Assembly (NCBI GenBank): GCA_029552745.1
Contig: JAKPDK010000167.1
Location: forward strand, 199,973-263,972
Direction of reading: 5' to 3'
DNA: 64,000 nt
Origin: Candidatus Hydrogenedentota bacterium
GTDB taxonomy: Bacteria; Hydrogenedentota; Hydrogenedentia; Hydrogenedentales; SLHB01
In this document: one piece after another, positions 9,164 through 17,235 of the stretch
Layout: the number at the start of each line of letters is the position of its first letter
How positions within the stretch are numbered: the first letter of the stretch is position 1
Made by a program: the position numbers and the translations under genes
The notes under the pieces: model-generated
Told to the model about the DNA's origin: nothing
What the model saw: only the letters and a program-made list of their open reading frames with translations
Databases searched by the model: none

Positions 9164-11956
9164 GTGAGACTATTCATAAAATATCCCGCTGGATCCTACG
9201 TTTTCCTTGTTGCGGCAGTGATTTACGGGTTTCAGACAAGTTCAGCCAGTTACGGTGAGACCTCTCGTTTCCCTGTGACCACCATCGAAGTCCGAAACGA
9301 CACCGTGCTGACACCCGCAAAACGGCTCGGATTGAACGTGGGGTACCGCGATCCATTTGGCGCATCCCAAATCCTCAAGAACTTCATAGACAATCCGGGT
9401 TTTGAAGCGGGTCATTTTGCCACCGTGTTTCATACGGACACGGGCTCTTCGGGGGCGCGCATATACCAAGCTTTTTGGAACACGGCATGGAACAACAACG
9501 AACTGAATATAGGTCAGCCTGCGGGCTTTTGGAACGGCGCAGATTACGAATTTGTTTATGGTCCCGCGAAGGGCCGCGCTGGTACTGTGGTAACGTTTGA
9601 CCATGCCTCCGGGCGATATCGTTGGCAACTTGACACCACATCCCCCAATCCAAACGTTTGGGACGTAGTTTTTGCTCGGATGTCGTTGCCGGGATTAGCC
9701 CGGGGCAGTGCTATGAACACGGCTTTGGCAGACACGAGCACAACTCGCCCGGGTAGCCCGGGAAAGCAGTCGCTCCATTTACGCTACACCAATCCACCTG
9801 CTAATCCCGTTTTTGCCTACTATTTTGACAGTGCCTGGCGTGACGGAGATCCCACCGCAGGAAAGTTGTATATAGTGAAGGGTAACTATCGGTTATCGTT
9901 TTGGGCGAAAGGGTTGAATAGTTCGAGTCAATTGGAGGTTCAATTCCGACGAGAAGGGGAAGCCATCTTCTTAAACCAGGTAATCCTTTTAACTACAACC
10001 TGGCAAGAGTACGTGTTCGACTTTTATGTCCCTCCCGGTACAGACCCCATACGCTCATATAGCGTGAGTGAGTACCACCCCATTCTAGGGCTCGAGTTTT
10101 TTATTCCGCGCTCGAACGACCAGGTTTGGTTGGATGATCTGGCACTCTATTCACGGGATGACCAGAATCCTACCGTGTTTACGGATGCGTTTGTGAATCG
10201 GTTGAAAGAATTGAAGCCCGGAGTGTTACGGGATTGGGGCAACCAGTTGGGAGCCGACTTGGAAAGTCAGCTTGCCCCGCCGTTTGCTCGCACCACTCAG
10301 GGGTTTAAACCTTCGCAACGGGTCGCCGGCGAATTCAGTTACTCGCTGCACGAATTTCTGGAACTCTGCGAAGAAGTGGGCGCCGAACCGTGGTACGTTA
10401 TTCCGCCGACCTTCACATCGGATGAAATGTTAGGGCTGGCAGAGTACTTGGCGGGACCCGCAGATGGGGCACATCCCTATGCAGATAAACGTGCCGCTCT
10501 CGGCAAAACCGAACCGTGGACGTCCGTGTTTCCCGTCATTCATCTCGAATATGGGAACGAAATGTGGGGAGGCGCTTCCGGTAACGATCCTTTCTGGGGC
10601 GCTTCGGCTCTGGGCGGCGTGCGCCTTGGCAAAATCACTCATGACCGTTTTGGTATCTTTCGCAGTAGTCCGTTTTACAATCCGACACGGTTCAACTTGA
10701 TCATCGGCGGACAAGTGGGATTCCCGGCACGTCAAGACGAGATCGAACGGAACAGTTCCAATCACAACACGATAGCGTTGGCGCCGTATTTCGGCAGTTT
10801 GGCACAACACGCCAACGATGCTGAAATCTACTACCCCCTCTTTGCAGCCCCCTTTCATGAAGCTGCCGATGGATACGTCAAACAAGCAGTCGACTATGTC
10901 CGTAACGTCGGCCAAGGTACCGACATCGCCATCTACGAGATCAATTTCCACACCACAGACGGCGTCATTCCTTTAACCTTACGCAACGATTTTGTGACGG
11001 GAGCTGGCGGGGCTATCGCCTTGCCATTGAGCATGCTGGTCTATCAGCGAGAACTCGGCGCCCGTACCCAATGCGCCTTCACGGCATTGCAGTATTCTTG
11101 GCAAATGACCGATGGGGATTACGTTCGGCTATGGGGACTCTTGCGCGATTTGTACACCACGGCGAGAAAACGTCCCGGTTGGCTGGGGTTGGAACTCGTG
11201 AACCGGGTCATCCGCGGCAATATGCTCCAAACGGTACAGGCGGGCGCAAACCCCTCGTGGGTGCAACAGCCGATGAACGGCATCGACGCGCCCGTGCAAG
11301 TTTCTTACGTCCAGTCTTTCGCTTTTGGATCCCATCCGGACTATGGCTGTGTTCTATTTAACCTCAGCCTGACCGACACCCAAACGGTGCAACTTACCGC
11401 GCCGACGGCCGTTACACAGAATGCCGTCATGTACCGTATCACACCCGCCAACATTCATGATAACAACGAGACATCGGAGAATGTCGTGCTGGAAACCATC
11501 CCGATTTCTGACTTTTCAAACCCGTATACATTCGACATGCCTCCCCATGCGGTGTATGGCCTGGTGTGGGCGGCAGATTCCGGACCCCCTCCGCAATCCG
11601 ACCACGACGGAGATGGAGTGCCAGACGCCCAAGACGCTTTTCCCAACAACCCGCGCGAGTGGGCAGATGCGGACGCTGACGGACTTGGGGACAATTTTGA
11701 GCAACTGATTATAGATGCGGCGCAAAACGATAACGAGCCGACAAATGACTATATCAACAGCCTGGAAATGGTCTTACCACAAGATGATTTCGACAACGAC
11801 GGCTATACCAACTTGGACGAATTCATCTTGGGTTCCGATCCGACTCAAGTCACAGTACTGGCCGTCTCGTCCGGTCTGGTGCTCCTAAGCCTCGCCTTGT
11901 TTTATGTCATAGCGTATTCGCTAGACCGACGAAAACAATGCATACGTCCCCAATAA
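9164..11956 (+). CDS. Large secreted clan GH-A-like glycosidase with CBM, Ca-binding repeats and C-terminal membrane anchor
   Basis: The 930-aa protein has an N-terminal signal peptide, a beta-sandwich resembling a CBM4/9-type carbohydrate-binding module (about 70-340), and a TIM-barrel part. LEYGNEMW carries a candidate Asn-Glu acid/base and AIYEINFH a candidate nucleophile Glu, as in GH51/GH39-like clan GH-A enzymes. A beta-sandwich follows. The tail has thrombospondin-3/dockerin-like calcium loops (DHDGDGVPDAQDAFPNNP, DDFDNDGYTNLDEF), a hydrophobic helix and a basic end (LDRRKQ), suggesting membrane anchoring. Start is GTG with GAGG 8 nt upstream. The family and substrate (possibly arabino- or xylo-glycans) are inferred. 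Confidence 0.65.
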   Translation: MRLFIKYPAGSYVFLVAAVIYGFQTSSASYGETSRFPVTTIEVRNDTVLTPAKRLGLNVGYRDPFGASQILKNFIDNPGFEAGHFATVFHTDTGSSGARIYQAFWNTAWNNNELNIGQPAGFWNGADYEFVYGPAKGRAGTVVTFDHASGRYRWQLDTTSPNPNVWDVVFARMSLPGLARGSAMNTALADTSTTRPGSPGKQSLHLRYTNPPANPVFAYYFDSAWRDGDPTAGKLYIVKGNYRLSFWAKGLNSSSQLEVQFRREGEAIFLNQVILLTTTWQEYVFDFYVPPGTDPIRSYSVSEYHPILGLEFFIPRSNDQVWLDDLALYSRDDQNPTVFTDAFVNRLKELKPGVLRDWGNQLGADLESQLAPPFARTTQGFKPSQRVAGEFSYSLHEFLELCEEVGAEPWYVIPPTFTSDEMLGLAEYLAGPADGAHPYADKRAALGKTEPWTSVFPVIHLEYGNEMWGGASGNDPFWGASALGGVRLGKITHDRFGIFRSSPFYNPTRFNLIIGGQVGFPARQDEIERNSSNHNTIALAPYFGSLAQHANDAEIYYPLFAAPFHEAADGYVKQAVDYVRNVGQGTDIAIYEINFHTTDGVIPLTLRNDFVTGAGGAIALPLSMLVYQRELGARTQCAFTALQYSWQMTDGDYVRLWGLLRDLYTTARKRPGWLGLELVNRVIRGNMLQTVQAGANPSWVQQPMNGIDAPVQVSYVQSFAFGSHPDYGCVLFNLSLTDTQTVQLTAPTAVTQNAVMYRITPANIHDNNETSENVVLETIPISDFSNPYTFDMPPHAVYGLVWAADSGPPPQSDHDGDGVPDAQDAFPNNPREWADADADGLGDNFEQLIIDAAQNDNEPTNDYINSLEMVLPQDDFDNDGYTNLDEFILGSDPTQVTVLAVSSGLVLLSLALFYVIAYSLDRRKQCIRPQ

Positions 11957-11959
11957 TCA

Positions 11960-12844
11960 TCAGGTTTTGCCAGTCGCTTGTTCCCTGCGCACCTTGGTGG
12001 AGATCAAGCCAATTTGTCCAAGGGCAACACCCATATGGCGCGCAACCACTTCGCATTTTGCCCGCAAAATCAAGAACACTTCCCGAGGATAGGCATCCAA
12101 CGTCTCGTAATTCCCTTGTCCCTTTCCAATGAGCATGTCCGTTTGGTCCATCCTGCAGCGGAACTCTTCGGATAGCAAAGGGAGCGGAGAGCCTACATAA
12201 GCACCACCATTGTCGATGACTTCACAAATACGGGTTAAGCCAACCTGCTCCGCATCCTCCCAAATGGCATCGTTGATGATGGGAGCTCCTTTGACCACGG
12301 CCGTTACGGAAGCCGTGCGTTGTAACTCCTCGATTAACAATTTGTCGAACACGATCTCGCCTGCGTTGTCCAAGAAGTAAAGAATGGTTTTCGATCGCCT
12401 CAACGCCTCACGAAACGCATCTGTGTGGTCGACGGCGAATTTCTCCCGCATCGCCTGCTCAATAGCTGTGTGCAAATCGATGTGGTCTCTGTGCTGTGTT
12501 CCCAAGTCAATCACATTACCGGCGGCAGCCAGGTGCAACGCAGTGGCAAGCCTATCCGGGCTGCTATCCAGCATGTCTCGAAGTTCCGGCTCCAGACGCA
12601 ACACCTCTTCGTTTTGTAGTCTACGGTGTTCTCGGTACGGGTCAGAGTTTCCTGACAATGCCGCGGCCAATTGGTACACGCAAAGCGAAACCTCCGCAGG
12701 AGAACGTTCTATATCCATCGTCGGAATACGCTTTGCCGTTTCATCCAATATACGTCGCTGAATAACTGGGTCGGTGGAAGCGATACGCGCCGCGCGTAAA
12801 GCCTGTTTCATCACGCATTCAAGACATTCTAACGTCGCTTTCAT
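11960..12844 (-). CDS. DUF89/ARMT1-like metal-dependent phosphatase
   Basis: The 294-aa protein matches the DUF89 family, now described as damage-control phosphatases acting on phosphorylated metabolites. Visible marks are the N-terminal Cys motif (ECLECVMKQALRAAR), the hallmark FLDNAGEIVFDKLLIEEL with metal-binding Asp/Asn, and a downstream Lys in VVKGAPIINDAI. It is probably cytoplasmic and removes phosphate from abnormal or surplus sugar phosphates, which fits the sugar-rich setting; the substrate is not known. Its stop is 3 nt from the stop of the convergent 930-aa gene, with no room for a separate terminator. AAGGA lies 8 nt before the ATG. Confidence 0.85.
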   Translation of the reverse strand: MKATLECLECVMKQALRAARIASTDPVIQRRILDETAKRIPTMDIERSPAEVSLCVYQLAAALSGNSDPYREHRRLQNEEVLRLEPELRDMLDSSPDRLATALHLAAAGNVIDLGTQHRDHIDLHTAIEQAMREKFAVDHTDAFREALRRSKTILYFLDNAGEIVFDKLLIEELQRTASVTAVVKGAPIINDAIWEDAEQVGLTRICEVIDNGGAYVGSPLPLLSEEFRCRMDQTDMLIGKGQGNYETLDAYPREVFLILRAKCEVVARHMGVALGQIGLISTKVRREQATGKT

Positions 12845-12885
12845 TTCCGAATTCCTTTTTGCTTAGAAGAAAATGCCGGTTGATA

Positions 12886-12894
12886 TGGTATACT
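12886..12894 (+). promoter_or_regulatory. Extended -10 promoter element for the DUF456 gene
   Basis: TGG-TATACT at 12886-12894 is an extended -10 box in the 89-nt divergent gap; no convincing -35 box is seen 17 nt upstream. Transcription would start near 12901, giving a leader of about 33 nt before ATG 12934, which is preceded by GGGAAG. Confidence 0.45.
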
Positions 12895-12933
12895 CTCGCC
12901 TCTTAACAAGTTCCGTTTTAGGGAAGTTCTTTT

Positions 12934-13449
12934 ATGATGGCACAGATTCTCGGTATTCTGGGTTGGACTGTTTTTGGGATTAGCTTGATAATCGGTTTAC
13001 TGCTCAATACGGTCGGACTATTCGGTAACTGGGTGATTCTGGGCGCTATTGTACTTGCCTGGGCAGCCACCGGTTTACAACATTTCAGCCTGATAGGTAT
13101 CCTCATCATGTTCCTCTTGGCTTGCCTAGGCGAAGTCATCGAAGCCGCCACAGCCGCCTACGGCGCCCGCCGTTTTGGTGGAAGTCGTGGGGCATCCCTT
13201 TCTGCATTCTTTGGAGGACTCTTCGGTGCCATACTGGGCACGCCGTTGATGCCCATCATCGGCACGCTCATCGGCGCCTGTCTCGGCTCGTTTGCCGCAG
13301 CGGCGCTTTATGAATACGCTCAAGCAGAAAAATCCGCAGGCGCCGCTTCGTGGACGGGTCTGGGCGCCGCGTTAGGACGCGTTGCCGGCCTTGTAGGAAA
13401 ATTCGCCGTAGGGCTTCTCATGCTGGCGACAGCCGCAGCGACATTCTGA
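12934..13449 (+). CDS. DUF456 integral membrane protein
   Basis: The 171-aa protein is almost wholly hydrophobic, with about four to five membrane segments. Glycine-rich repeats (FGGSRGASLSAFFGGLFGAILG and LIGACLGSFAAAALYEY, here shown in part) are typical of DUF456, a family of unknown function with glycine-zipper-like helices. The ATG is preceded by GGGAAG. It is transcribed divergently from the DUF89 phosphatase and ends 3 nt from the stop of the convergent SDR gene. Nothing in the context reveals its role. Confidence 0.85.
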   Translation: MMAQILGILGWTVFGISLIIGLLLNTVGLFGNWVILGAIVLAWAATGLQHFSLIGILIMFLLACLGEVIEAATAAYGARRFGGSRGASLSAFFGGLFGAILGTPLMPIIGTLIGACLGSFAAAALYEYAQAEKSAGAASWTGLGAALGRVAGLVGKFAVGLLMLATAAATF

Positions 13450-13452
13450 AAC

Positions 13453-14244
13453 CTAGTGCATCTCCTGCCCACCGGTAACGTTAATCGCCTGTCCGGTCAT
13501 GTAACTCGATTCCTCGGATGCAAGAAATACGACCACGTTCGTCACGTCTTGGTACTCGCATGGCCGTTTCATCGGCACTTGTTCGATATACTTCCTTCTG
13601 ACCTCTTCCTCAGAGATCCCCTGATTCGCTGCATATTGTTTGAACAGGCTGTTCACCCACAGCGGCGAATTCAGCAAATTACCGGGACAAATTGCATTGA
13701 CACGCACGTTCCGCTCAGCGAATTCGAGGGCAAGACTCTGCGTAACGCCAATGCCGCCGAATTTGGAGGCTGCATAGGCGGAATTGCGAAAACTTCCTTT
13801 CTTACCGCTTTTGGAATTGATCTGGATGATGGAGCCTCCCCCGTGTTTCAACATAACGCGTGCCGCCTCGCGCGCACAAATGAAATAGCCCACCAAATTC
13901 ACATCGATCACTTTGCGCCACTTGGCAATATCGAATTCGATCGAGTCGCCTGAAATGAGAATGCCCGCGTTACACACGCAGATGTCCAAGCCGCCTAGTG
14001 CTTCCGCCGACGTATCCATTAATACCCGCACTTGGTCCGCATCTGTTACGTCCACGCCGTAGCCGAACACCCGCTGTCCCGTACTCGCCGCAACGCGCCG
14101 CGCCGTCTCTTCCATCGTAGTGGCGTTTAGGTCCCATCCGACGACGTCACACCCCTCGCGAGCGAGACGTTCCACAATAGCTTCGCCTAGTCCCTGGGCA
14201 GCGCCCGTCACCACCGCTTTCTTGCCTTCCAAACGTCGCATCAT
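13453..14244 (-). CDS. SDR oxidoreductase, sorbitol-6-phosphate 2-dehydrogenase-like (SrlD type)
   Basis: The 263-aa classical short-chain dehydrogenase has the cofactor motif TGAAQGLGEAI, NAG at NAGILI, catalytic Ser (INSKSG region) and YAASK, and ends with the family tail MTGQAINVTGGQEMH. Acidic residues after strand 2 (VVGWDLN) suggest NAD+ rather than NADP+. The C-terminus is close to sorbitol-6-phosphate dehydrogenases (polyol phosphate to ketose phosphate). The ATG at 14244 is preferred because it overlaps the upstream stop as ATGA; a longer frame would run 43 nt into the neighbouring gene. It is the last gene of the three-gene minus-strand operon. Confidence 0.8.
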   Translation of the reverse strand: MMRRLEGKKAVVTGAAQGLGEAIVERLAREGCDVVGWDLNATTMEETARRVAASTGQRVFGYGVDVTDADQVRVLMDTSAEALGGLDICVCNAGILISGDSIEFDIAKWRKVIDVNLVGYFICAREAARVMLKHGGGSIIQINSKSGKKGSFRNSAYAASKFGGIGVTQSLALEFAERNVRVNAICPGNLLNSPLWVNSLFKQYAANQGISEEEVRRKYIEQVPMKRPCEYQDVTNVVVFLASEESSYMTGQAINVTGGQEMH

Positions 14245-15845
14245 AGATACAACTCCAACAACGCTTCTTCCGCCTTTTTCGTCCATTCACCATCGGGTCC
14301 AAGTTTAGCAGCAACTTGAGGTATCCGCTTCGGGATTTCTTCAAGTGGCATGAGCGGCAACTCGGGAAATTGCGGATAGATCACAATTTTGCCGGGGAAT
14401 CTGCCGCTCTTCACGGCTTCGAGCCCCTCACGCGCACTGTTCAGGCCCCCGATTGCCGCCACGCTCAAGTCGGTGTTCAAGTGTCCCGCTTCAACCATAG
14501 AAAGAATTTTCTGGAGGTCGCGTATTCGCGAACCGCTCGAACCTATAATTTTTATCCCTCGGCAAATGTCTTGGATAGGTATGGGCGCGGGGTTGCCTAT
14601 GGGAATCCCTGCAAACACATTCACGAGCGCATTGTCCGCAGCCCATTCCATCGCTTGGGTCACCAACGCGGGGACCGGGGCTAGAACACAAATGTCGTTG
14701 TAACCGTTTGGAGCCAATTCACGGATTTTCTCGTTCATGGCTTGCGTCGACGCGAAATCTTTTGGACACAACAAGTGGAGATCCACTCCTTTCACGCGGG
14801 CAAGTCCACCGAACCGTTTTTGGATGTGTTCTAAGCGCGACGGATCCAGGTCGGTCACGACAACACGGCGTGCCCCACAGGGGATTTCTATCGCCCGTTG
14901 CACGTGCATTTGTCCCATCGGACCCCCGGCACCAATGAACAAGGCAACGCCCTGGGGCAACAAATCGTGACGAGCATTGGCTTTATGCACCGATTCCGGG
15001 TCGTCACCGCCACCTAAAAATCGGATGTTCTCGTAATGGATCCGTCCGATATCCAAGGATGCCGCGCCGGTCTCTGCCGGAGCCCCCAGAAGATACATGA
15101 TCCCGTTTTTGTTCAAGCGATTCGCCAGTTGTTCCACAACTTTTGGTTTCGGCCGGCAGAGAACAATGATGTCAAAATTGCCTTCCGGCAACCTGGCGAG
15201 GTCCTCTGACACGACTTCCGCCTCGGGGTATTTCTCCAACCATTGCGGCGGCGCATTCGTGACGACCAGCGTCCTGCCGGGAACAAACGGAATTTCTAAG
15301 TTATACGACATTTCAACACAAGCCCATGGCTCGCTCAGTGCCGACTGACTATAGCCGGTGTCCGGTTGCACGGGCAGCAAATAGCAACCTTCATCACCAT
15401 CGAGTACCCGCTCGTCTAAATAGCAATACTGCTCCAACCCGCCGGGGATCAGATACCCGAAGGCATAGCCCAACCCTTTGAAATAGATATCCGCTTGAAC
15501 AATAAACCGGTCACCTCGCGAGAACTTGTCTTTCCAACGCGCCCCCGCCTTCACAACCGTGACACAACACTCATGCCCCAACACCGTCGGGTCCTTCTGG
15601 AGGTCGCGGCCACGCAGCCGCGGATGGCTGCTTCCCTGATTGATGATCTTTATGTCCGACAGACACAAACCCACGGCATCCACCCGACACAGGATTTCGT
15701 TCTCCGTGGGTTCACGCAATGGGCACCACACCGGTTTGCCATCCTTGCCTACGTTCTCAAAGCCGGCGCCATACACCAACCAAGCCAGTTGCTTTTCCGG
15801 CAAGGGCATCTCGCCCCGCTTGTATTTTTCGAGTTTCTCAGACAC
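14241..15845 (-). CDS. Zinc-dependent MDR dehydrogenase, SorE-like
   Basis: The 534-aa protein begins with a GroES-like catalytic domain of medium-chain dehydrogenases: CRVDAVGLCLSDIKI with a zinc-ligand Cys, and a GHECCV motif. A coenzyme-binding Rossmann fold is visible at LFIGAGGPMGQMHVQRA followed by VVVTDLDPSRLEHIQ. It is longer than the usual 340-410 residues: an extra segment (about 210-290, IIVLCRPKPKVVEQLANRL) looks like part of a second nucleotide-fold insert. L-sorbose-1-phosphate reductase (SorE) is the nearest match I recognise; exact activity is inferred. It is the middle gene of the operon and overlaps the SDR start. Confidence 0.65.
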   Translation of the reverse strand: MSEKLEKYKRGEMPLPEKQLAWLVYGAGFENVGKDGKPVWCPLREPTENEILCRVDAVGLCLSDIKIINQGSSHPRLRGRDLQKDPTVLGHECCVTVVKAGARWKDKFSRGDRFIVQADIYFKGLGYAFGYLIPGGLEQYCYLDERVLDGDEGCYLLPVQPDTGYSQSALSEPWACVEMSYNLEIPFVPGRTLVVTNAPPQWLEKYPEAEVVSEDLARLPEGNFDIIVLCRPKPKVVEQLANRLNKNGIMYLLGAPAETGAASLDIGRIHYENIRFLGGGDDPESVHKANARHDLLPQGVALFIGAGGPMGQMHVQRAIEIPCGARRVVVTDLDPSRLEHIQKRFGGLARVKGVDLHLLCPKDFASTQAMNEKIRELAPNGYNDICVLAPVPALVTQAMEWAADNALVNVFAGIPIGNPAPIPIQDICRGIKIIGSSGSRIRDLQKILSMVEAGHLNTDLSVAAIGGLNSAREGLEAVKSGRFPGKIVIYPQFPELPLMPLEEIPKRIPQVAAKLGPDGEWTKKAEEALLELYL

Positions 15846-15871
15846 AGGTGTCTCCTTTTCTTACGCTATCT

Positions 15872-16630
15872 TCAGGACCCTGCAATACTCTGCAGACGAT
15901 ATTTTTCGTCAGGCCGTGTAAAAATCCGGTTCACATGCGCCTCGGATAAGAAATGGGGTCCGCCTAATGCATAGGTGCCCACAAGTATCCGCGATGCCTT
16001 TTCGGTCATTTCTAAACAGCTGAGCACCGCCTTAGGAGATTCCCCCATAGCGATGGCGCCGTGATTCTGCATCAGAATCACCCGCGGCAACATCCCTTCC
16101 TGCTCCACAAACGTCATCAAGCGCTGACGCACTTCACGCGCCAAAGGGAGACCGGGATCCACGTAGGGAACGTAAACGGATTTGTGTCCCATGGAGACAA
16201 TCTGATCAGGAAAAATCCTGCCGGATACCGCCTCTTCCGCACGGTTAGAACAAAGCAGCATATTGGTGTAAACGGGATGCGCATGGGCCACAAACCGATA
16301 TTCCGGAAAACGCAACAACAAGGCATGAAGCATCGTTTCTACCGAGGGACGCCGCTTTTCGCCCTCGTCCAAAAGCGACGCGTGAAGCACCCAAGAAACA
16401 TCCGCGTCGCTGGCATCGGGCTTGTCCAAAATCGGCAATACCTTACTCATACTCACGCGCACAAAACCGCGCTCGTCGATGTTCTGCAGCGTCGTGCCAG
16501 AGGCTTTGACATAAAAGGCGTCATCGTCAATCCGTGCAGACGTATTGCCTTCTCCGAGAATCGCAAAATCACTACCAGGCTCACCCAATCGCCGAGACAA
16601 ATCGATCAATTGTTTAAAGATTTCACTCAT
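15872..16630 (-). CDS. Class II aldolase/adducin family protein
   Basis: The 252-aa protein matches class II aldolases (RhaD/FucA/AraD family), zinc lyases that cleave ketose-1-phosphates to DHAP and an aldehyde. Visible are GEGNTSARI (phosphate-binding loop), KASGTTL, two zinc His in AHAHPVYTN, and a third in MQNHGAIA. I start it at ATG 16630 because AGGAAG sits about 9 nt upstream; a frame extending 79 codons further is made of repeat sequence and was rejected. It heads the operon, 26 nt before the SorE-like gene. Together the three enzymes could oxidise a polyol phosphate and split the product, but order and substrate are inferred. Confidence 0.82.
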   Translation of the reverse strand: MSEIFKQLIDLSRRLGEPGSDFAILGEGNTSARIDDDAFYVKASGTTLQNIDERGFVRVSMSKVLPILDKPDASDADVSWVLHASLLDEGEKRRPSVETMLHALLLRFPEYRFVAHAHPVYTNMLLCSNRAEEAVSGRIFPDQIVSMGHKSVYVPYVDPGLPLAREVRQRLMTFVEQEGMLPRVILMQNHGAIAMGESPKAVLSCLEMTEKASRILVGTYALGGPHFLSEAHVNRIFTRPDEKYRLQSIAGS

Positions 16631-16671
16631 AGATGTATCTTCCTGCAAAAACTCCTGCGGCAAGCCATGAT

Positions 16672-16701
16672 AGTATAACCTATCTCTTCTGCCCTCGTCA
16701 C
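16672..16701 (-). promoter_or_regulatory. Predicted promoter of the aldolase-dehydrogenase operon
   Basis: On the minus strand GTGACG (16701-16696), an 18-nt spacer and TATACT (16677-16672) resemble a sigma70 promoter, with a weak -35. Repeat island B begins at 16707 (TGTATGAG), again exactly 5 nt upstream of the -35 box. Confidence 0.45.
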
Positions 16702-16706
16702 CTTCG

Positions 16707-17117
16707 TGTATGAGTCCGGTACCTTCGGCACTCTTTGTTATGTTGGATGAGCAGTTGCACAGAGGACTTTGCCTAAAGGTTATTGTGAGGAAAGCATTTA
16801 CGCGTAGTGTCATAGGTAGGTTTGATCTATCTATGCCCCCTGTGTCCCCCCGCATGCGGGGGGACACAAGGGGCTGAACCGTGTGACGGGGGTGTAGGGG
16901 CGAAGCATTCTTCGCCCCTACTCGGGACGGAAAAGATGTGTTTTACTTGATCCCGTTGGGTCTTGTGCCCCCCGCTGTCATTGCGAGGAGCCCCGAAGGG
17001 GCGACGTGGCAATCCCCTTAGGTATCCGGGGATCACCTCGTCTTTCCACAAAGCCCTGTTGCCCTAGGCGGGTGGGGGATTGCTTCGTCGCTTCTAAGAC
17101 TGGCCCTTCTTAATGAC
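16707..17117. repeat. Repeat island B: long composite repeat shared with island H
   Basis: It begins TGTATGAGTCCGGTACC and continues through a region of about 110 bp that is also present at 55174 (ATGTTGGATGAG, AGAGGACTTT, GTAGGTTTGATCTATC). A CCCCCCGCATGCGGGGGG palindrome near 16848 and a GGGGCGAAGCATTCTTCGCCCC palindrome near 16900 follow. The end is a GTCATTGCGAGGAG unit of about 141 bp (16977-17117), whose right end is degenerate (TTAATGAC). The interval lies between divergent genes and contains no credible gene. Confidence 0.85.
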
Positions 17118-17138
17118 AGTTCTTCTGCGCGGTAACTC

Positions 17139-17166
17139 TTGCGAAGCGAAAAAAGGTGTGTATAAT
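17139..17166 (+). promoter_or_regulatory. Sigma70-type promoter of the secreted Gfo/Idh gene
   Basis: TTGCGA (17139-17144), a 16-nt spacer and a perfect TATAAT (17161-17166) precede the gene. Transcription would start near 17173, leaving a leader of about 60 nt with GGAGGA before ATG 17236. Confidence 0.6.
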
Positions 17167-17235
17167 AAAACCTAGGTCTGCGATCTGAACGGAACGATCC
17201 GTGTTGGAGTTGCAAAAAGCGTGGAGGAACACACC

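Noticed and set aside
11860-11956. PEP-CTERM or similar exosortase signal on the 930-aa protein
   Set aside because: A hydrophobic helix and basic end are present, but the Pro-Glu-Pro-type motif before the helix is absent.
16631-16867. N-terminal extension of the class II aldolase frame to 331 aa
   Set aside because: The extra 79 codons run through repeat island B and the promoter; ATG 16630 has a good ribosome-binding site and gives the normal family N-terminus.
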